Numbered from the stretch's first letter, positions 36,020-49,350 are shown. The stretch is 64,000 nt of DNA from Demequina pelophila (GCF_000971175.1 NZ_BBLY01000001.1:1117050-1181049); one strand, 5' to 3'. The notes: generated by a model from the letters alone, not told the origin. A program made the numbers and translations.

Positions 36020-36093
36020 TCCGGAGTTGCACCGGGACTTCCGGACCTCGCAGGGGTTTCACTTCCGCGCCCCCGGTTTGGACACTTCCGGAC
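36020..36093. promoter_or_regulatory. iterated ACTTCCGGAC motifs upstream of the zinc-ribbon gene
   Basis: ACTTCCGGAC at 36037-36046 and 36084-36093 and a degenerate ACTTCCGCGC at 36061-36070 are spaced 24 and 23 bp apart; an inverted GTCCGGAGTT starts near 36020. The set lies within 90 bp upstream of the gene starting at 36007. The rest of the 36008-36381 gap holds only the hairpin at 36328-36365; I see no gene. Confidence 0.4.
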
Positions 36094-36327
36094 GCCCACC
36101 GGCTGCTCTGTCGACGGACGCCCGGAAGCTGTTATGGACAGTCTCTCGCCGCGGCGCGCCCTGCCCCAGTGACCCAGGTCCCGGCCGGAGCATCGGGCCT
36201 GGATGATGGCCGCCAATTGCGCGGAGCTGCCGCGCTCTCCCCCTCTCTCCCCCGCTAGAGCGAATCGTGACGGTTGCGGGCCGGCGATGCGCCTCAGGGA
36301 GCGGATTGTGTCGGCGTCCACAACGCG

Positions 36328-36365
36328 CGCGAGCCGCGGATCCCAGGTGGGATCCGCGGCTCGCG
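36328..36365 (-). terminator. strong hairpin terminator
   Basis: A perfect 17-bp stem (36328-36344 and 36349-36365) with a 4-nt loop starts 16 nt beyond the stop of the gene ending at 36382. There is no U-tract, but stem length and position make termination likely. Confidence 0.75.
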
Positions 36366-36381
36366 TAGAGAGCGCTACGAC

Positions 36382-37266
36382 TCAGAGGCCGGTCGAGAGG
36401 TACAGGTCCTCGCTGCCGAACATGGTGCTGACCTCGATCAGCTCGGGGGTGACGCCGTCAGGCAGGCCCACGGAGGTCCGGAACTTCATCTCCGTGCCCA
36501 CGGTGCCCTTGAGGTCGATGCTGGTGCGGTAGCCCTCGAACGCGTCGGAGTCGACCATCGAGTACGTGTCCTCCACGGTGGTTCCACCCGCGAACCAGTC
36601 GAAGCTCGGGAACGACGCCCAGCTCGAGGTGGCGCCGTCCGCGATCTCGGTGGGCGTAGCGGTGCCCAGCAGCACGGCGACATCGCCGTCGCCGGCCCAG
36701 GCCTCGACTACCTCAACGGACTCGAACACGATCTCCCAGGCGTTGCCGCCCTGAGTGAAGGTCCACACGGTGCCGTCGCCAATAGCGGCGGGGTTCTCGA
36801 AAGTGCCGACGGTCGTGGCCGCCTCCGCGGGCTCTTCGTCGGCGACGTCCTCGTCGGCAGTGGAGCCCTCGACGTCGCCCGTCGTGTCGTCGTCGGAGGC
36901 GTCATCGGCCGGGGCCTGAGCCGAGATGTCGCCGCGAGCCTCGTCGAGAGCCTCGTCGACAGCGCTGACGGCAGCGGAGTTCACCATCATCGCGAAGATG
37001 ATCGCGAGCGCCGACAGGACGGTTCCGGCAATTGCCATGCCCTTGCCAGCCGCAGTGCCCTTGAACGCCTGGACCGTGGCGATGACGCCGAAGACGAGGC
37101 CGATGAAACCGATGAACATCGAGCCCACGTTCAGCAGAGGCATCCAGCTTCCGACGATGGCGATGATTCCAAGGACGAGCGCGGTGACCGCGAAGCCCTT
37201 CTTGACGGGCGCTGCCGACGTCGGCGGCACCGGCGCGACGGGAGGCGTGGTGATCTGATCGGACAT
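36382..37266 (-). CDS. DUF4190 membrane protein with extracytoplasmic DUF4352-like domain
   Basis: A 294-residue protein. A Pro-rich N-terminus precedes a DUF4190-type pair of hydrophobic segments (GFAVTALVLGIIAIVGSW and GSMFIGFIGLVFGVIATV) and a third (AIAGTVLSALAIIFAMMV). A highly acidic linker (~residues 110-165) leads to a C-terminal beta-rich domain of ~125 residues (AIGDGTVWTFTQGGNAWEI) similar to DUF4352 proteins. Probably an envelope protein exposing its C-terminal domain. Function unknown. Followed by the hairpin at 36328-36365. Confidence 0.78.
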   Translation of the reverse strand: MSDQITTPPVAPVPPTSAAPVKKGFAVTALVLGIIAIVGSWMPLLNVGSMFIGFIGLVFGVIATVQAFKGTAAGKGMAIAGTVLSALAIIFAMMVNSAAVSAVDEALDEARGDISAQAPADDASDDDTTGDVEGSTADEDVADEEPAEAATTVGTFENPAAIGDGTVWTFTQGGNAWEIVFESVEVVEAWAGDGDVAVLLGTATPTEIADGATSSWASFPSFDWFAGGTTVEDTYSMVDSDAFEGYRTSIDLKGTVGTEMKFRTSVGLPDGVTPELIEVSTMFGSEDLYLSTGL

Positions 37267-37466
37267 GATTCTCCTCAGCGATAGCTTGAGCGCAATAGTG
37301 GTCGAAGCATCGCGCGGCGGTCGAAACCGTCTGAGCGCGGACGGAGTGCCGCTTCAGCGCGGCGGCCCCGCAGTTCCCGACTCATGCGTGCTCACCGCCA
37401 TGCTAAGCAGATTGCGGGAGCCGAAGATGACCACATCCGCATGGCGAATCTCACATGTGTCGAGGG

Positions 37467-38315
37467 TCACCGCGGGTCCCGGTACCGCCACATGGTGAGC
37501 GAGCCGAACACGAGCACCAGCGCCGCCGACCACCCGAGCACCCACACCCACTCCCCGCCCACGGCCACGCCGTCCATGAGCGCGCGCACCGCGTTGACCA
37601 CGTGCGCCACGGGGTTGACCTCGATCCAGCCCTGCAGCCACCCGGGCATGGTCGCCGGGTCCGCGAAGATGTTGGAGCCGAACACCAGCGGCATCAGCAC
37701 CATCATCGACACCCCCATGACGGCCCGCTGCGACCGCAGCAGCAGCCCCAGGAAGATCCAGATCCACCCCAGGGCGAACGCGAACACCAGCAGGACCAGC
37801 ACGCCGAGGGCCACGCCCACGAACCCGCCGTCCGGCCGCCAGCCCACGAGCACGCACACGATCCCCGTCACCGTCGCGGCCACCGTGTAGCGCACCGCAT
37901 CGCCCAGCAGCATCCCCACGAGCGCGCTGGGCCGCCAGATGGGCAGTGACCGGAAGCGGTCGAAGACGCCCTTGTCGATGTCCTCGCGCAGCGTCGCGCC
38001 CGTGTACATGGTGATGAACAGCACCGACTGCACCAGGATGCCGGGCGCCAGGTACGCGATGTAGTCCGCCGTGGAGCCCGCGATCGCCCCGCCGAACAGG
38101 TACGTGAAGATCAGCGTCATCATCACCGGGAAGACCGTGACGTCGAACAGCTGCTCGGGGATGTGCTTGATCTTGAGCAGGGCGCGCCATCCGAAGGTGA
38201 CGGACGTGGTGAGCGCGCCGGGTCGCGGAGGCCTCGCGCCGCTCGCGAGCGCCGATGCGATGGCGGCCTCGGTCGGCGCCGTCGCCGTGGGTTCGGGCGC
38301 GGCCTGGGTGGTCAT
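37467..38315 (-). CDS. ABC-2 type exporter permease (DrrB-like)
   Basis: A 282-residue membrane protein with about six hydrophobic segments. [20 protein letters not shown] and [17 protein letters not shown], and [15 protein letters not shown], are typical of the daunorubicin-resistance-type DrrB permeases. The ATG overlaps the stop of the ATPase gene (ATGA at 38312-38315). With the ATPase it would export a hydrophobic drug or lipid-like compound; the substrate cannot be inferred. Confidence 0.9.
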   Translation of the reverse strand: MTTQAAPEPTATAPTEAAIASALASGARPPRPGALTTSVTFGWRALLKIKHIPEQLFDVTVFPVMMTLIFTYLFGGAIAGSTADYIAYLAPGILVQSVLFITMYTGATLREDIDKGVFDRFRSLPIWRPSALVGMLLGDAVRYTVAATVTGIVCVLVGWRPDGGFVGVALGVLVLLVFAFALGWIWIFLGLLLRSQRAVMGVSMMVLMPLVFGSNIFADPATMPGWLQGWIEVNPVAHVVNAVRALMDGVAVGGEWVWVLGWSAALVLVFGSLTMWRYRDPR

Positions 38316-39295
38316 GCCGCCTCCTCCGTGCCCTCGGGGCGGTCGGTGTCGGGGCGCTCGGCCTCGTGGCCGGTGAGGGCGAGGAACACCTCGTCGAGCG
38401 TCGGCTGGCCGAGCGCGAACTGGGCCAGGTCGATCCGCGCCTCCTCGAGCGCGGTGAGCGCGCGCATGGCGCGCGACCGGTCGTCGAGCGCCGCGACCAG
38501 CAGCTGCGGGTCGTTGGCGGTGTCGACCGTCACGTCGAGCTCGCGCACCAGGATCCGGCGCGCGGCCTCACGGTCGTCGCGGTGCATGACGCGCACGTGC
38601 AGCGCGCCCGCCCCCACCGAGTGCTTGAGTTCGGAACTGGTGCCCTCCGCGATGATCTTGCCGGAGTCGATGACGGAGATGCGGTCCGCGAGCTGGTCGG
38701 CCTCGTCCAGGTACTGCGTGGTGAGCATCACGGTGGTGCCGTGCGCGACCAGCGCACGGATGATGTCCCACACCTCGTTGCGTGCCCGCGGGTCGAGGCC
38801 CGTGGTGGGCTCGTCGAGGAACAGCAGCTCCGGCGTGGCGACGATCGACGCGGCGATGTCCACACGCCTGCGCATCCCGCCGCTGTACTTCTTCACAGGA
38901 CGGTCCGCCGCATCGGCCAGGCCAAACGCCTCGAGCAGATCCGCCGCCCGCCTGGTCGCCGCGGCGCCGCGGTAGCCGTAGAGGCGCGCGATGAGGACCA
39001 GGTTCTCGAGGCCGGTGAGGTCCTCGTCGACGGACGCGAACTGGCCGGTGAGGCTCACCTGGGAACGCACCGCATCGGCCTCGTGGATCACGTCCCTGCC
39101 GAGCACGCGGGCCGTGCCGGCGTCCGGCCGGATCAGCGTCGCGAGCATCCGGATCGCGGTGGTCTTGCCGGCGCCGTTGGGGCCCAGGAAGCCGTGCACG
39201 CCGCCGCGCGCGATGCTCAGGTCGATGCCGTCGACCGCGCGGGTGTCTCCGTAGACCTTGGTGAGGCCGTGGGTCTCGATCGCCAATGCGGACAT
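38312..39295 (-). CDS. ABC transporter ATPase (DrrA-like)
   Basis: A 327-residue ATPase. Walker A is [15 protein letters not shown] (~residues 35-49), the signature [17 protein letters not shown] (~140) and Walker [14 protein letters not shown] (~160), followed by the H-loop [10 protein letters not shown]. The C-terminal DUF4162-like extension (~residues 220-310) is typical of DrrA. First gene of the two-gene exporter operon; 69 bp separate it from the next upstream coding region's end. Confidence 0.93.
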   Translation of the reverse strand: MSALAIETHGLTKVYGDTRAVDGIDLSIARGGVHGFLGPNGAGKTTAIRMLATLIRPDAGTARVLGRDVIHEADAVRSQVSLTGQFASVDEDLTGLENLVLIARLYGYRGAAATRRAADLLEAFGLADAADRPVKKYSGGMRRRVDIAASIVATPELLFLDEPTTGLDPRARNEVWDIIRALVAHGTTVMLTTQYLDEADQLADRISVIDSGKIIAEGTSSELKHSVGAGALHVRVMHRDDREAARRILVRELDVTVDTANDPQLLVAALDDRSRAMRALTALEEARIDLAQFALGQPTLDEVFLALTGHEAERPDTDRPEGTEEAA

Positions 39296-39364
39296 GGGCC
39301 CTCCTCGATCGCGTCAGGGTACGCCGGGGCGGGCCGACGCAACATGCCCCCGGGGGTTCGGGAT

Positions 39365-40447
39365 CTACGCGGCCACGGACTCCACGCCGGCCCACCATTC
39401 GCGGATGGCCCGTCCGACGCTCTCCGGGTCCGGGTTCCACGGCTGGTGGCCGGTCCCCTCCTGCACCACCACGCGGGAACGCGGCGCGTGCTGGGCCCAC
39501 GCCCGGACGCGCGCCGGGCCCGCGAACGGGTCCTTGTCGCCGATCCACCACAGCGACGGCGCCTGGAGCGACTCCAGCTCCGCGCGACCGGGCAGCCAGT
39601 CCGCGCGCACTCCGCGCCAGGTCGCGGCCCGGCTGAGCAGCTGCATCTCGTGGGTGAAGGTGTCCGTGTGCCGGGCCAGCGCGAGCCGCCACTCGAGCTC
39701 CGCGCCGTCGAGCCAGCCGGCCTCGAGCAGGTCGTCGTGGCCCTGCGCGCGCAGCACGTGCACGAAGTCGCGCCGGGTCACCCACCGCCGCGCGACCACG
39801 CGCCCCACCGGCTCGAGGGTCGCGAGGCGCAGGTCCCGCGGCAGGTGCAGTCCCCTCACCGACGGCACGCCCGCGAGGATCACGCTGCGCACCAAATCCG
39901 GCCGCCGGGCCGCGAACGTCAGCGCCGCCATCCCGCCCAGCGACGCGCCCACGACATCGACGGGACCGTCGGCCAGCTGCTCCGCCGCGGCCGCGAGGTT
40001 GGAGGTGATCGCGCCGATGATCTGGTCGCGGTCCAGGGGTCCGTAGTCGATGGGCTCGCTCAGCCCACACCCGGGCCGGTCGACGGCGAGCACGCGGGTG
40101 CCGTCGAGCGCTCGCGCCATGGCCACCAAGGACGATGCCGCGCTCGGGATGCCGTGCACCATCAGCACCGTGCGGCCCTCGCCGTGGTCGAGGACGCGCA
40201 GGCGGTTGCCGAACGTCTCCGCGGTCACCCATCTCTCGACCGGGTCCGGCCTGCCGTGGCTGGCCCAGAGTTCGCGCTCGACCTCGCGGAAGTGGTCGTC
40301 GTCGCGGTAAGGGCGGCGCGGGAGGAATCGGGCGAGGCGCGCGTGGTGGGCGGCAGCGTACTCGGCTGTCTCCGGTGCGGCGGGCGCGTGGGCGGCGGGC
40401 GCGACCTGCTGCGGGCCGGGCTCATCGATCTGTGCAGTAGTGGTCAT
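39365..40447 (-). CDS. alpha/beta-hydrolase
   Basis: A 360-residue alpha/beta-hydrolase. The nucleophile elbow is VVGASLGGMAAL (~residue 165), the oxyanion strand is LMVHGIPSAASS (~95), and the catalytic His is in QEGTGHQPWNPDP near the C-terminus. The N-terminal ~60 residues are an extra, low-complexity Ala-rich and charged segment. Esterase, epoxide-hydrolase-like or similar activity; substrate unknown. The 40448-40810 gap upstream carries a palindrome and GC-rich repeats but no gene that I can support. Confidence 0.87.
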   Translation of the reverse strand: MTTTAQIDEPGPQQVAPAAHAPAAPETAEYAAAHHARLARFLPRRPYRDDDHFREVERELWASHGRPDPVERWVTAETFGNRLRVLDHGEGRTVLMVHGIPSAASSLVAMARALDGTRVLAVDRPGCGLSEPIDYGPLDRDQIIGAITSNLAAAAEQLADGPVDVVGASLGGMAALTFAARRPDLVRSVILAGVPSVRGLHLPRDLRLATLEPVGRVVARRWVTRRDFVHVLRAQGHDDLLEAGWLDGAELEWRLALARHTDTFTHEMQLLSRAATWRGVRADWLPGRAELESLQAPSLWWIGDKDPFAGPARVRAWAQHAPRSRVVVQEGTGHQPWNPDPESVGRAIREWWAGVESVAA

Positions 40448-40528
40448 GACGTCTCCTGTGACTCTTCAGCGTCCCGCCGTTGAAGAGGTCTCGCAACCGG
40501 AGCACGTCGGATCTGCTTTCGCGTGCCT

Positions 40529-40580
40529 CCGCGAATTCATGCGGGATGCACGCGGCCGTGCATCGCGCATGAATTCGCGG
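40529..40580. repeat. long palindrome sharing a core with the one at 2248-2317
   Basis: 23-nt arms (40529-40551 and 40558-40580) with one mismatch and a 6-nt loop, extendable by about six pairs with a one-base bulge. The core GAATTCATGCG also occurs in the 2248-2317 palindrome. Downstream, GACACGATTCGCTCTG at 40631 is repeated in near-identical form at 40672, and a GGCCGGGC-rich stretch fills 40690-40790. Confidence 0.7.
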
Positions 40581-40810
40581 AGCACGACGACAACCACTCC
40601 CGCGCTCTCCGGCGTTTGAGGCGCGCCACCGACACGATTCGCTCTGTGAGACGCACGGGTGCCCGGAAAACGACACAATCCGCTCTGCCGGGCGCGGGGA
40701 GCCGGGCACGGGGGCCGCGGGGGCCGGACTCGCAGGGCCGGGCGGGGCCGGGCTGGGCCGGGCGGGGCCGAGCGCGGGCCCAGACCGGGCAGAACGCCCC
40801 GGCCCGCGCC

Positions 40811-41254
40811 CTACAGCGAGTAGGTGGCCACGAACCGCGCCTGCTCGATCATCGCGTCACCGTACTGGTGCAGGAACTCGTCGCGCGTGGGGAGGCCGGC
40901 CACGCGGCGGTTGAGCGCGTAGACCCAGAAGTAGTAGTGGTGGTCGCCGTGACCCTCGGGCGGGAAGGGGCCCACGTAGCCGTGCCCGCCGTCGTCGTTG
41001 AGCCCGGGCCGGCCGGCGCTCAGGTCGATCTCCCCCTCGACCGGAGGCAGCCCGTAGTGCGTCCAGTGTGTGAACCCCAGCGGCAGGGGCGCGTCCGGGT
41101 CGTGGCACACGATCGCGAGCTCGACCGTCCCCGCCGGGATGCCCCTCACCGTCAGCCGTGGCGTCTCCGCACCCTCCTGGCCGGCGAACCGGTCCCGCAT
41201 GCGCGAACCCGACACGATCTCGGGGCTGGACAGGGCGAGGTCCTTGACGGGCAC
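40811..41254 (-). CDS. YbhB/YbcL-family Raf-kinase-inhibitor-like (PEBP) protein
   Basis: A 147-residue PEBP-fold protein. Conserved pieces are LAIVCHDPDAPLPLGFTHW (~residues 48-66), GPFPPEGHGDHHYYFWVYAL (~95-114). The GTG start at 41254 has AGGAGG 7 nt upstream. Bacterial members bind small ligands; the cellular role is largely unknown. Confidence 0.9.
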   Translation of the reverse strand: MPVKDLALSSPEIVSGSRMRDRFAGQEGAETPRLTVRGIPAGTVELAIVCHDPDAPLPLGFTHWTHYGLPPVEGEIDLSAGRPGLNDDGGHGYVGPFPPEGHGDHHYYFWVYALNRRVAGLPTRDEFLHQYGDAMIEQARFVATYSL

Positions 41255-41268
41255 GGCGTTCCTCCTAG

Positions 41269-41340
41269 GGACGATGCGAGGGTCGTCCCCCCATCATGGC
41301 CAGGAGGAGGGCCGGGCGCGAGGGGACCGGCGCATCGTCC
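41269..41340 (-). terminator. widely spaced GGACGATGCG/CGCATCGTCC inverted pair
   Basis: Ten-base arms at 41269-41278 and 41331-41340 flank a 52-nt spacer, starting 16 nt beyond the acyl-CoA ligase stop. It carries the recurrent 9-mer on both strands. Termination is inferred from position. Confidence 0.4.
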
Positions 41341-41356
41341 GGGGGAAGGAAGCCGA

Positions 41357-43156
41357 TCAGGCGGGCTTGGCCGACCCCGCGTAGATCGACTCGACCACGT
41401 CCGAGAAGTGGTCCATGACCACGGCGCGGCGGACCTTGAGCGAGGCGGTGATCTCCTCGCGAGCCTCGGTGAACTCGCGCGGGAGGATGCGGTACTCGCG
41501 GATGGCCTCGGCGCGGGAGACGTGCTCGTTGGCCTTGGCGATCGCGCGGCCGATGAGCTCGCGCACGCGGTCGTTGACCGAGGCCTCCTCGACGGACATC
41601 TCGGGCAGCTCGTGGGCCTTGAGCCACGCGGGCAGCAGCACCGGGTCGAGCGCGACCAGCGCGGAGACGAAGTGGCGGTGGTCGCCCACGACCACGGAGT
41701 CCTGGATGGCCGGGTGCGAGCGCAGGGAGTCCTCGAGGACCGCGGGCTGGATGTTCTTGCCCGAGGACAGGACCAGGATCTCCTTCTTGCGGCCGGTGAT
41801 GGTGAGGTGGCCGTCGACGATCTCGCCCAGGTCGCCGGTGGCGAACCAGCCGTCGCGCATGACCTCCGCGGTGGCCTCCGGCGCATTCCAATAGCCGGAG
41901 AACAGGTTGACGCCGCGCAGCAGGATCTCGCCGGACTCGTCGACCATCATCTCGCCGCCGGTGATGGGGCCGCCCACGGTGCCCATGATCTGGCCCTTGG
42001 CGGGGGTGCCCACGGCGGCGGCGGCGGTCTCGGTGAGGCCGTAGCCCTGGAGCACGGTGACGCCCAGGCCGCGGAAGAAGTGGCCGATGGACGGGGTCAG
42101 CTTCGCGCCGCCCACCAGAACGTAGCCCAGCTGCCCACCCAGGAGGTGGCGGATCTTGCCCAGGACCAGCGCATCGGCGATCTTGAACTTCGCGGCGAGA
42201 GCGGCGGACGGGCCGCCGGTCTCCTGCGCGGCCGAGACGTCGCGGGCGACCTTCGCGGACCAGCGGAAGATCTTCTTCTTGAGGCCGGACTGCGCGGCGT
42301 CCGCACGGTTGTAGATGGTCTCGAGCACGCGCGGCACGAGCGGCATCCACGTGGGGCGGAAGGACGCAAGGTCCGCGGCGAGCGTCTTGTGGCTGGGGCT
42401 GTAGCCGATGACCGAGCCGGTCGACAGCGACAGCACCATCGCCAGGCGCGCGAACACGTGCGCGAGCGGCAGAAACAGCAGCACGCGGGTCTCCCCCGCG
42501 ACGAACTCGCCCACGTTGGGGTCGAGCGCGACGTTCTCCGAGTGCTCGACCAGGTTGCGGTGCGTGAGCATCGCGCCCTTGGGGCGGCCGGTGGTGCCGG
42601 AGGTGTAGATGATGGTCGCCAGGTCGTCCAGCGTGACGTCCGCGGAGCGCGCGTCGAGGTCCTCGTCCGTGATGTGGGCGCCGGATGCGGCGAGCTCGTC
42701 GAGGCCCTCCGCGGTGAGCGCGACCACGGTGGGCGCCTGGTCGAGGCCGGCGAGCAGCTCGCGCTGGGCCTCGGTCTGGGCGGCGACGATGCGGATGCCG
42801 GCATCCTCCACGATCCACGCGCACTGCGAGGCCGAGGAGCTCGGGTAGAACGGCACGGCGATGGCGCCGGCGGTGAAGGCCGCGAAGTCGATGACCGACC
42901 ACTCGAGGCTGGTCTCGCCCATGAAGCCGATGCGGTCGCCGGCCTGGACGCCCGCGGCCATCAGGCCCTTGGCGACGGCGCGGACGCGCGCATGGAAGTC
43001 GGGCAGCGAGACGGGCGACCAGTTGCCGGCCTCGTCCTTGACCTCGGCGAAGGTGCGCTCGGGGTGGGCGGTGGCGCGCGCGGCGAGGAGCGCGCTGAGG
43101 TTCATCCGGTCGTCGACGTTGGCGAGTCCGGGAGCAGACATGGGTGCGTGAGCCAT
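41357..43156 (-). CDS. long-chain fatty acid-CoA ligase (AMP-forming)
   Basis: A 599-residue ANL-superfamily enzyme. The AMP-binding loop is TIIYTSGTTGRPKGAML (~residues 175-191), followed by GYGLTETAAA (~340), GWFATGDLG (~435) and the lysine-containing ITGRKKEILVLSSGKNI (~450). This is the FadD15-like class of actinobacteria. It activates fatty acids for degradation or lipid synthesis. ATG 43156 has a GGGGGG run just upstream; GTG 43165 is an alternative. Two tandem TTACG-N4-CGTAG sites lie directly upstream. Confidence 0.93.
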   Translation of the reverse strand: MAHAPMSAPGLANVDDRMNLSALLAARATAHPERTFAEVKDEAGNWSPVSLPDFHARVRAVAKGLMAAGVQAGDRIGFMGETSLEWSVIDFAAFTAGAIAVPFYPSSSASQCAWIVEDAGIRIVAAQTEAQRELLAGLDQAPTVVALTAEGLDELAASGAHITDEDLDARSADVTLDDLATIIYTSGTTGRPKGAMLTHRNLVEHSENVALDPNVGEFVAGETRVLLFLPLAHVFARLAMVLSLSTGSVIGYSPSHKTLAADLASFRPTWMPLVPRVLETIYNRADAAQSGLKKKIFRWSAKVARDVSAAQETGGPSAALAAKFKIADALVLGKIRHLLGGQLGYVLVGGAKLTPSIGHFFRGLGVTVLQGYGLTETAAAAVGTPAKGQIMGTVGGPITGGEMMVDESGEILLRGVNLFSGYWNAPEATAEVMRDGWFATGDLGEIVDGHLTITGRKKEILVLSSGKNIQPAVLEDSLRSHPAIQDSVVVGDHRHFVSALVALDPVLLPAWLKAHELPEMSVEEASVNDRVRELIGRAIAKANEHVSRAEAIREYRILPREFTEAREEITASLKVRRAVVMDHFSDVVESIYAGSAKPA

Positions 43157-43171
43157 GCCCCCCACCTTAAC

Positions 43172-43200
43172 TTACGCACCCGTAGGTTACGGAAGCGTAG
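43172..43200. promoter_or_regulatory. tandem operator before the acyl-CoA ligase gene
   Basis: Two 14-bp near-palindromes, TTACGCACCCGTAG (43172-43185) and TTACGGAAGCGTAG (43187-43200), are one base apart, a 15-bp period. They lie 16 bp upstream of the ligase start. The pattern suits two TetR-type dimers on one DNA region; a fatty-acid-responsive repressor is inferred from the target gene. Confidence 0.6.
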
Positions 43201-43231
43201 GGTGCGGTGTGGCGAGATCCACACGCCGTAT

Positions 43232-44338
43232 TTACAGCGCGCGGCGCATCCAGCCGTAGGTGTCCTCGGCGCGGCCGTACTGGATGTCCGTGAGGCGCCG
43301 GCGCACCTCGAGGGTGACGGGACCGGGCTGGTCGCCGGTGCCCACCTCGAAGTCGGTCGAGGCGATCCGGCCCACCGGGGTGACGATCGCGGCGGTGCCG
43401 CACGCGAACACCTCCGCGATCTCGCCGGACTCGACGCCGTCGCGCAGCTCGTCGAGCGAGATGTCCCGCTCGATCACCTTGAGATCCTGGTCCTCGAGCA
43501 GGGCGATGACCGAGGCGCGGGTGATGCCCTCGAGGATGTTGCCGTTGATGATGGGCGTGAGGACGGTGCCGTCGGTGCGCACGGCGAACACGTTCATGCC
43601 GCCCAGCTCCTCGAGGACCGAGCCGGTCGCGGCGTCGAGGTAGAGCACCTGGTCGAAGCCGCGCTGGGCCGCCTCGACCTGGGGGCGCAGCGCCGCGGCG
43701 TAGTTGCCTCCGCACTTGGCCGCGCCCGTGCCGCCGGGGCCGGCGCGGTGGTAGTCGCGCTCCACCCAGATGGACACCGGCGCGACGCCGCCGCGGAAGT
43801 ACGGGCCGGACGGCGAGGCGATGAGCAGGTACTCCACCTTGCGCGAGGGACGCAGGCCCAGGAAGACGTCCGTGCCGATGAGGAAGGGCCGCAGGTACAG
43901 GCTCGTCTCGGGCGCGTCCGGCACCCAGGCGTGGTCGAGCTCGAGCAGCGCGTGGATCGAGGCCAGGAAGTCCTCGACCGGGAGCTCGGGCAGGGCGAGG
44001 CGGGCGGCGCTGCGCTGGAGGCGCTCGGCGTTGGCCTCCGGGCGGAACAGATGGATGGAGCCGTCGGCCCAGCGGTACGCCTTGAGCCCCTCGAACACCT
44101 CCTGCGCGTAGTGCAGGACGGAGGCGGCCGGGTCCATGGGGATGGGCCCGTACGGCTCGACGCGGCGGTCCTCCCAGCCACGCCCGGCGCTCCAGGTGAT
44201 GCGCGCCATGTGGTCCGTGAACGTGGTGCCGAACCTGAGGTCGCTCAGCCGCTCGGCGCGCTCCGCCGCCGTCGCCGGGGCGGGGTGCGGGACCACGCGG
44301 AAGGCCTCCGCCGTCGGGGAGGGAACGAGGTGGGTCAC
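43232..44338 (-). CDS. ilvE: branched-chain amino acid aminotransferase (ilv cluster copy)
   Basis: A 368-residue fold-type IV aminotransferase with the PLP lysine in GAAKCGGNYAAAL, ELGGMNVFAVRTDG and IAEVFACGTAAIVTPV. The GTG at 44338 is chosen because AAGGAAGG precedes it and the length then matches its paralog at 2490-3587; a longer open frame begins at 44413. It is the last gene of leuB-ilvE order in the ilv cluster and would transaminate the keto acids made by ilvBNCD and leuB. A stable hairpin separates it from leuB. Confidence 0.93.
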   Translation of the reverse strand: MTHLVPSPTAEAFRVVPHPAPATAAERAERLSDLRFGTTFTDHMARITWSAGRGWEDRRVEPYGPIPMDPAASVLHYAQEVFEGLKAYRWADGSIHLFRPEANAERLQRSAARLALPELPVEDFLASIHALLELDHAWVPDAPETSLYLRPFLIGTDVFLGLRPSRKVEYLLIASPSGPYFRGGVAPVSIWVERDYHRAGPGGTGAAKCGGNYAAALRPQVEAAQRGFDQVLYLDAATGSVLEELGGMNVFAVRTDGTVLTPIINGNILEGITRASVIALLEDQDLKVIERDISLDELRDGVESGEIAEVFACGTAAIVTPVGRIASTDFEVGTGDQPGPVTLEVRRRLTDIQYGRAEDTYGWMRRAL

Positions 44339-44376
44339 TTCTTTGGCCTTCCTTGATGCTGTTCCATGCGTCCCGC

Positions 44377-44427
44377 GAGGTGCTGAGTGCTCGAAATCAG
44401 TCGATTCGGGCACTCAGCACCTCGCCG
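44377..44427 (-). terminator. hairpin between leuB and ilvE
   Basis: 21-nt arms (44377-44397 and 44407-44427) with one mismatch and a 9-nt loop lie between the leuB stop and the ilvE start. Termination after leuB is likely; a regulated (attenuated) read-through into ilvE is possible. Confidence 0.65.
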
Positions 44428-44493
44428 GGAGCTCTGGTGCGCGGGGACGCGGTGCGCGGGGACGGGAGCTGTAGTGCGCGGACGCCGCGCGCC

Positions 44494-49146
<4,653 letters not shown>

Positions 49147-49197
49147 CTTCTCTCCTCGTCGTCGTCGAGGCGATTCCGTGTCCGCCTCGCATGGGAA

Positions 49198-49269
49198 GAC
49201 CCCTCGGCCGGTGCGGCTGTCGGGGTCTGCGCGCGGACGGTGTCGTGGTTCCGGGGCTAGTCCGCGCGC
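49198..49269 (-). promoter_or_regulatory. ilvB transcription attenuator
   Basis: Two hairpins lie between the leader peptide and ilvB. The first pairs 49260-49269 with 49229-49238 (perfect GCGCGCGGAC/GTCCGCGCGC) and overlaps the end of the leader ORF, as a pause or antitermination hairpin should. The second pairs 49222-49227 with 49198-49203 (GACCCC/GGGGTC) with an inner GCCG/CGGC, and is followed by TTCCC, fitting a weak GC-type terminator. The arrangement fits ribosome-mediated attenuation as known for actinobacterial ilvB. Confidence 0.65.
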
Positions 49270-49298
49270 CCGATAACTCGTACAAGAATCGTCTGCAT
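49257..49298 (-). CDS. ilvB leader peptide
   Basis: A 13-codon ORF reading [13 protein letters not shown] and stop. Five of 13 residues are Ile, Leu or Val, including ILV in a row, as expected for branched-chain amino acid attenuation. The ATG lies about 6 nt after a possible -10 hexamer TATTGT (minus strand, 49310-49305), so the transcript may be leaderless; no ribosome site is visible. It ends 110 bp before ilvB. Confidence 0.8.
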   Translation of the reverse strand: MQTILVRVIGRAD

Positions 49299-49350
49299 GG
49301 TCCGACAATAGGCGCACCCGGGGCCCACCCCTCACCATCCGGACGCCTCA

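Noticed and set aside
40690..40790. GGCCGGGC-rich stretch as a structured RNA
   Set aside because: It is low-complexity GC sequence with no defined stem set, and the neighbouring genes give no reason to expect an RNA there.
40523..44356. Plus-strand open frame of 1277 codons
   Set aside because: It is the antisense shadow of the PEBP, acyl-CoA ligase and ilvE genes, caused by GC-rich codon bias.
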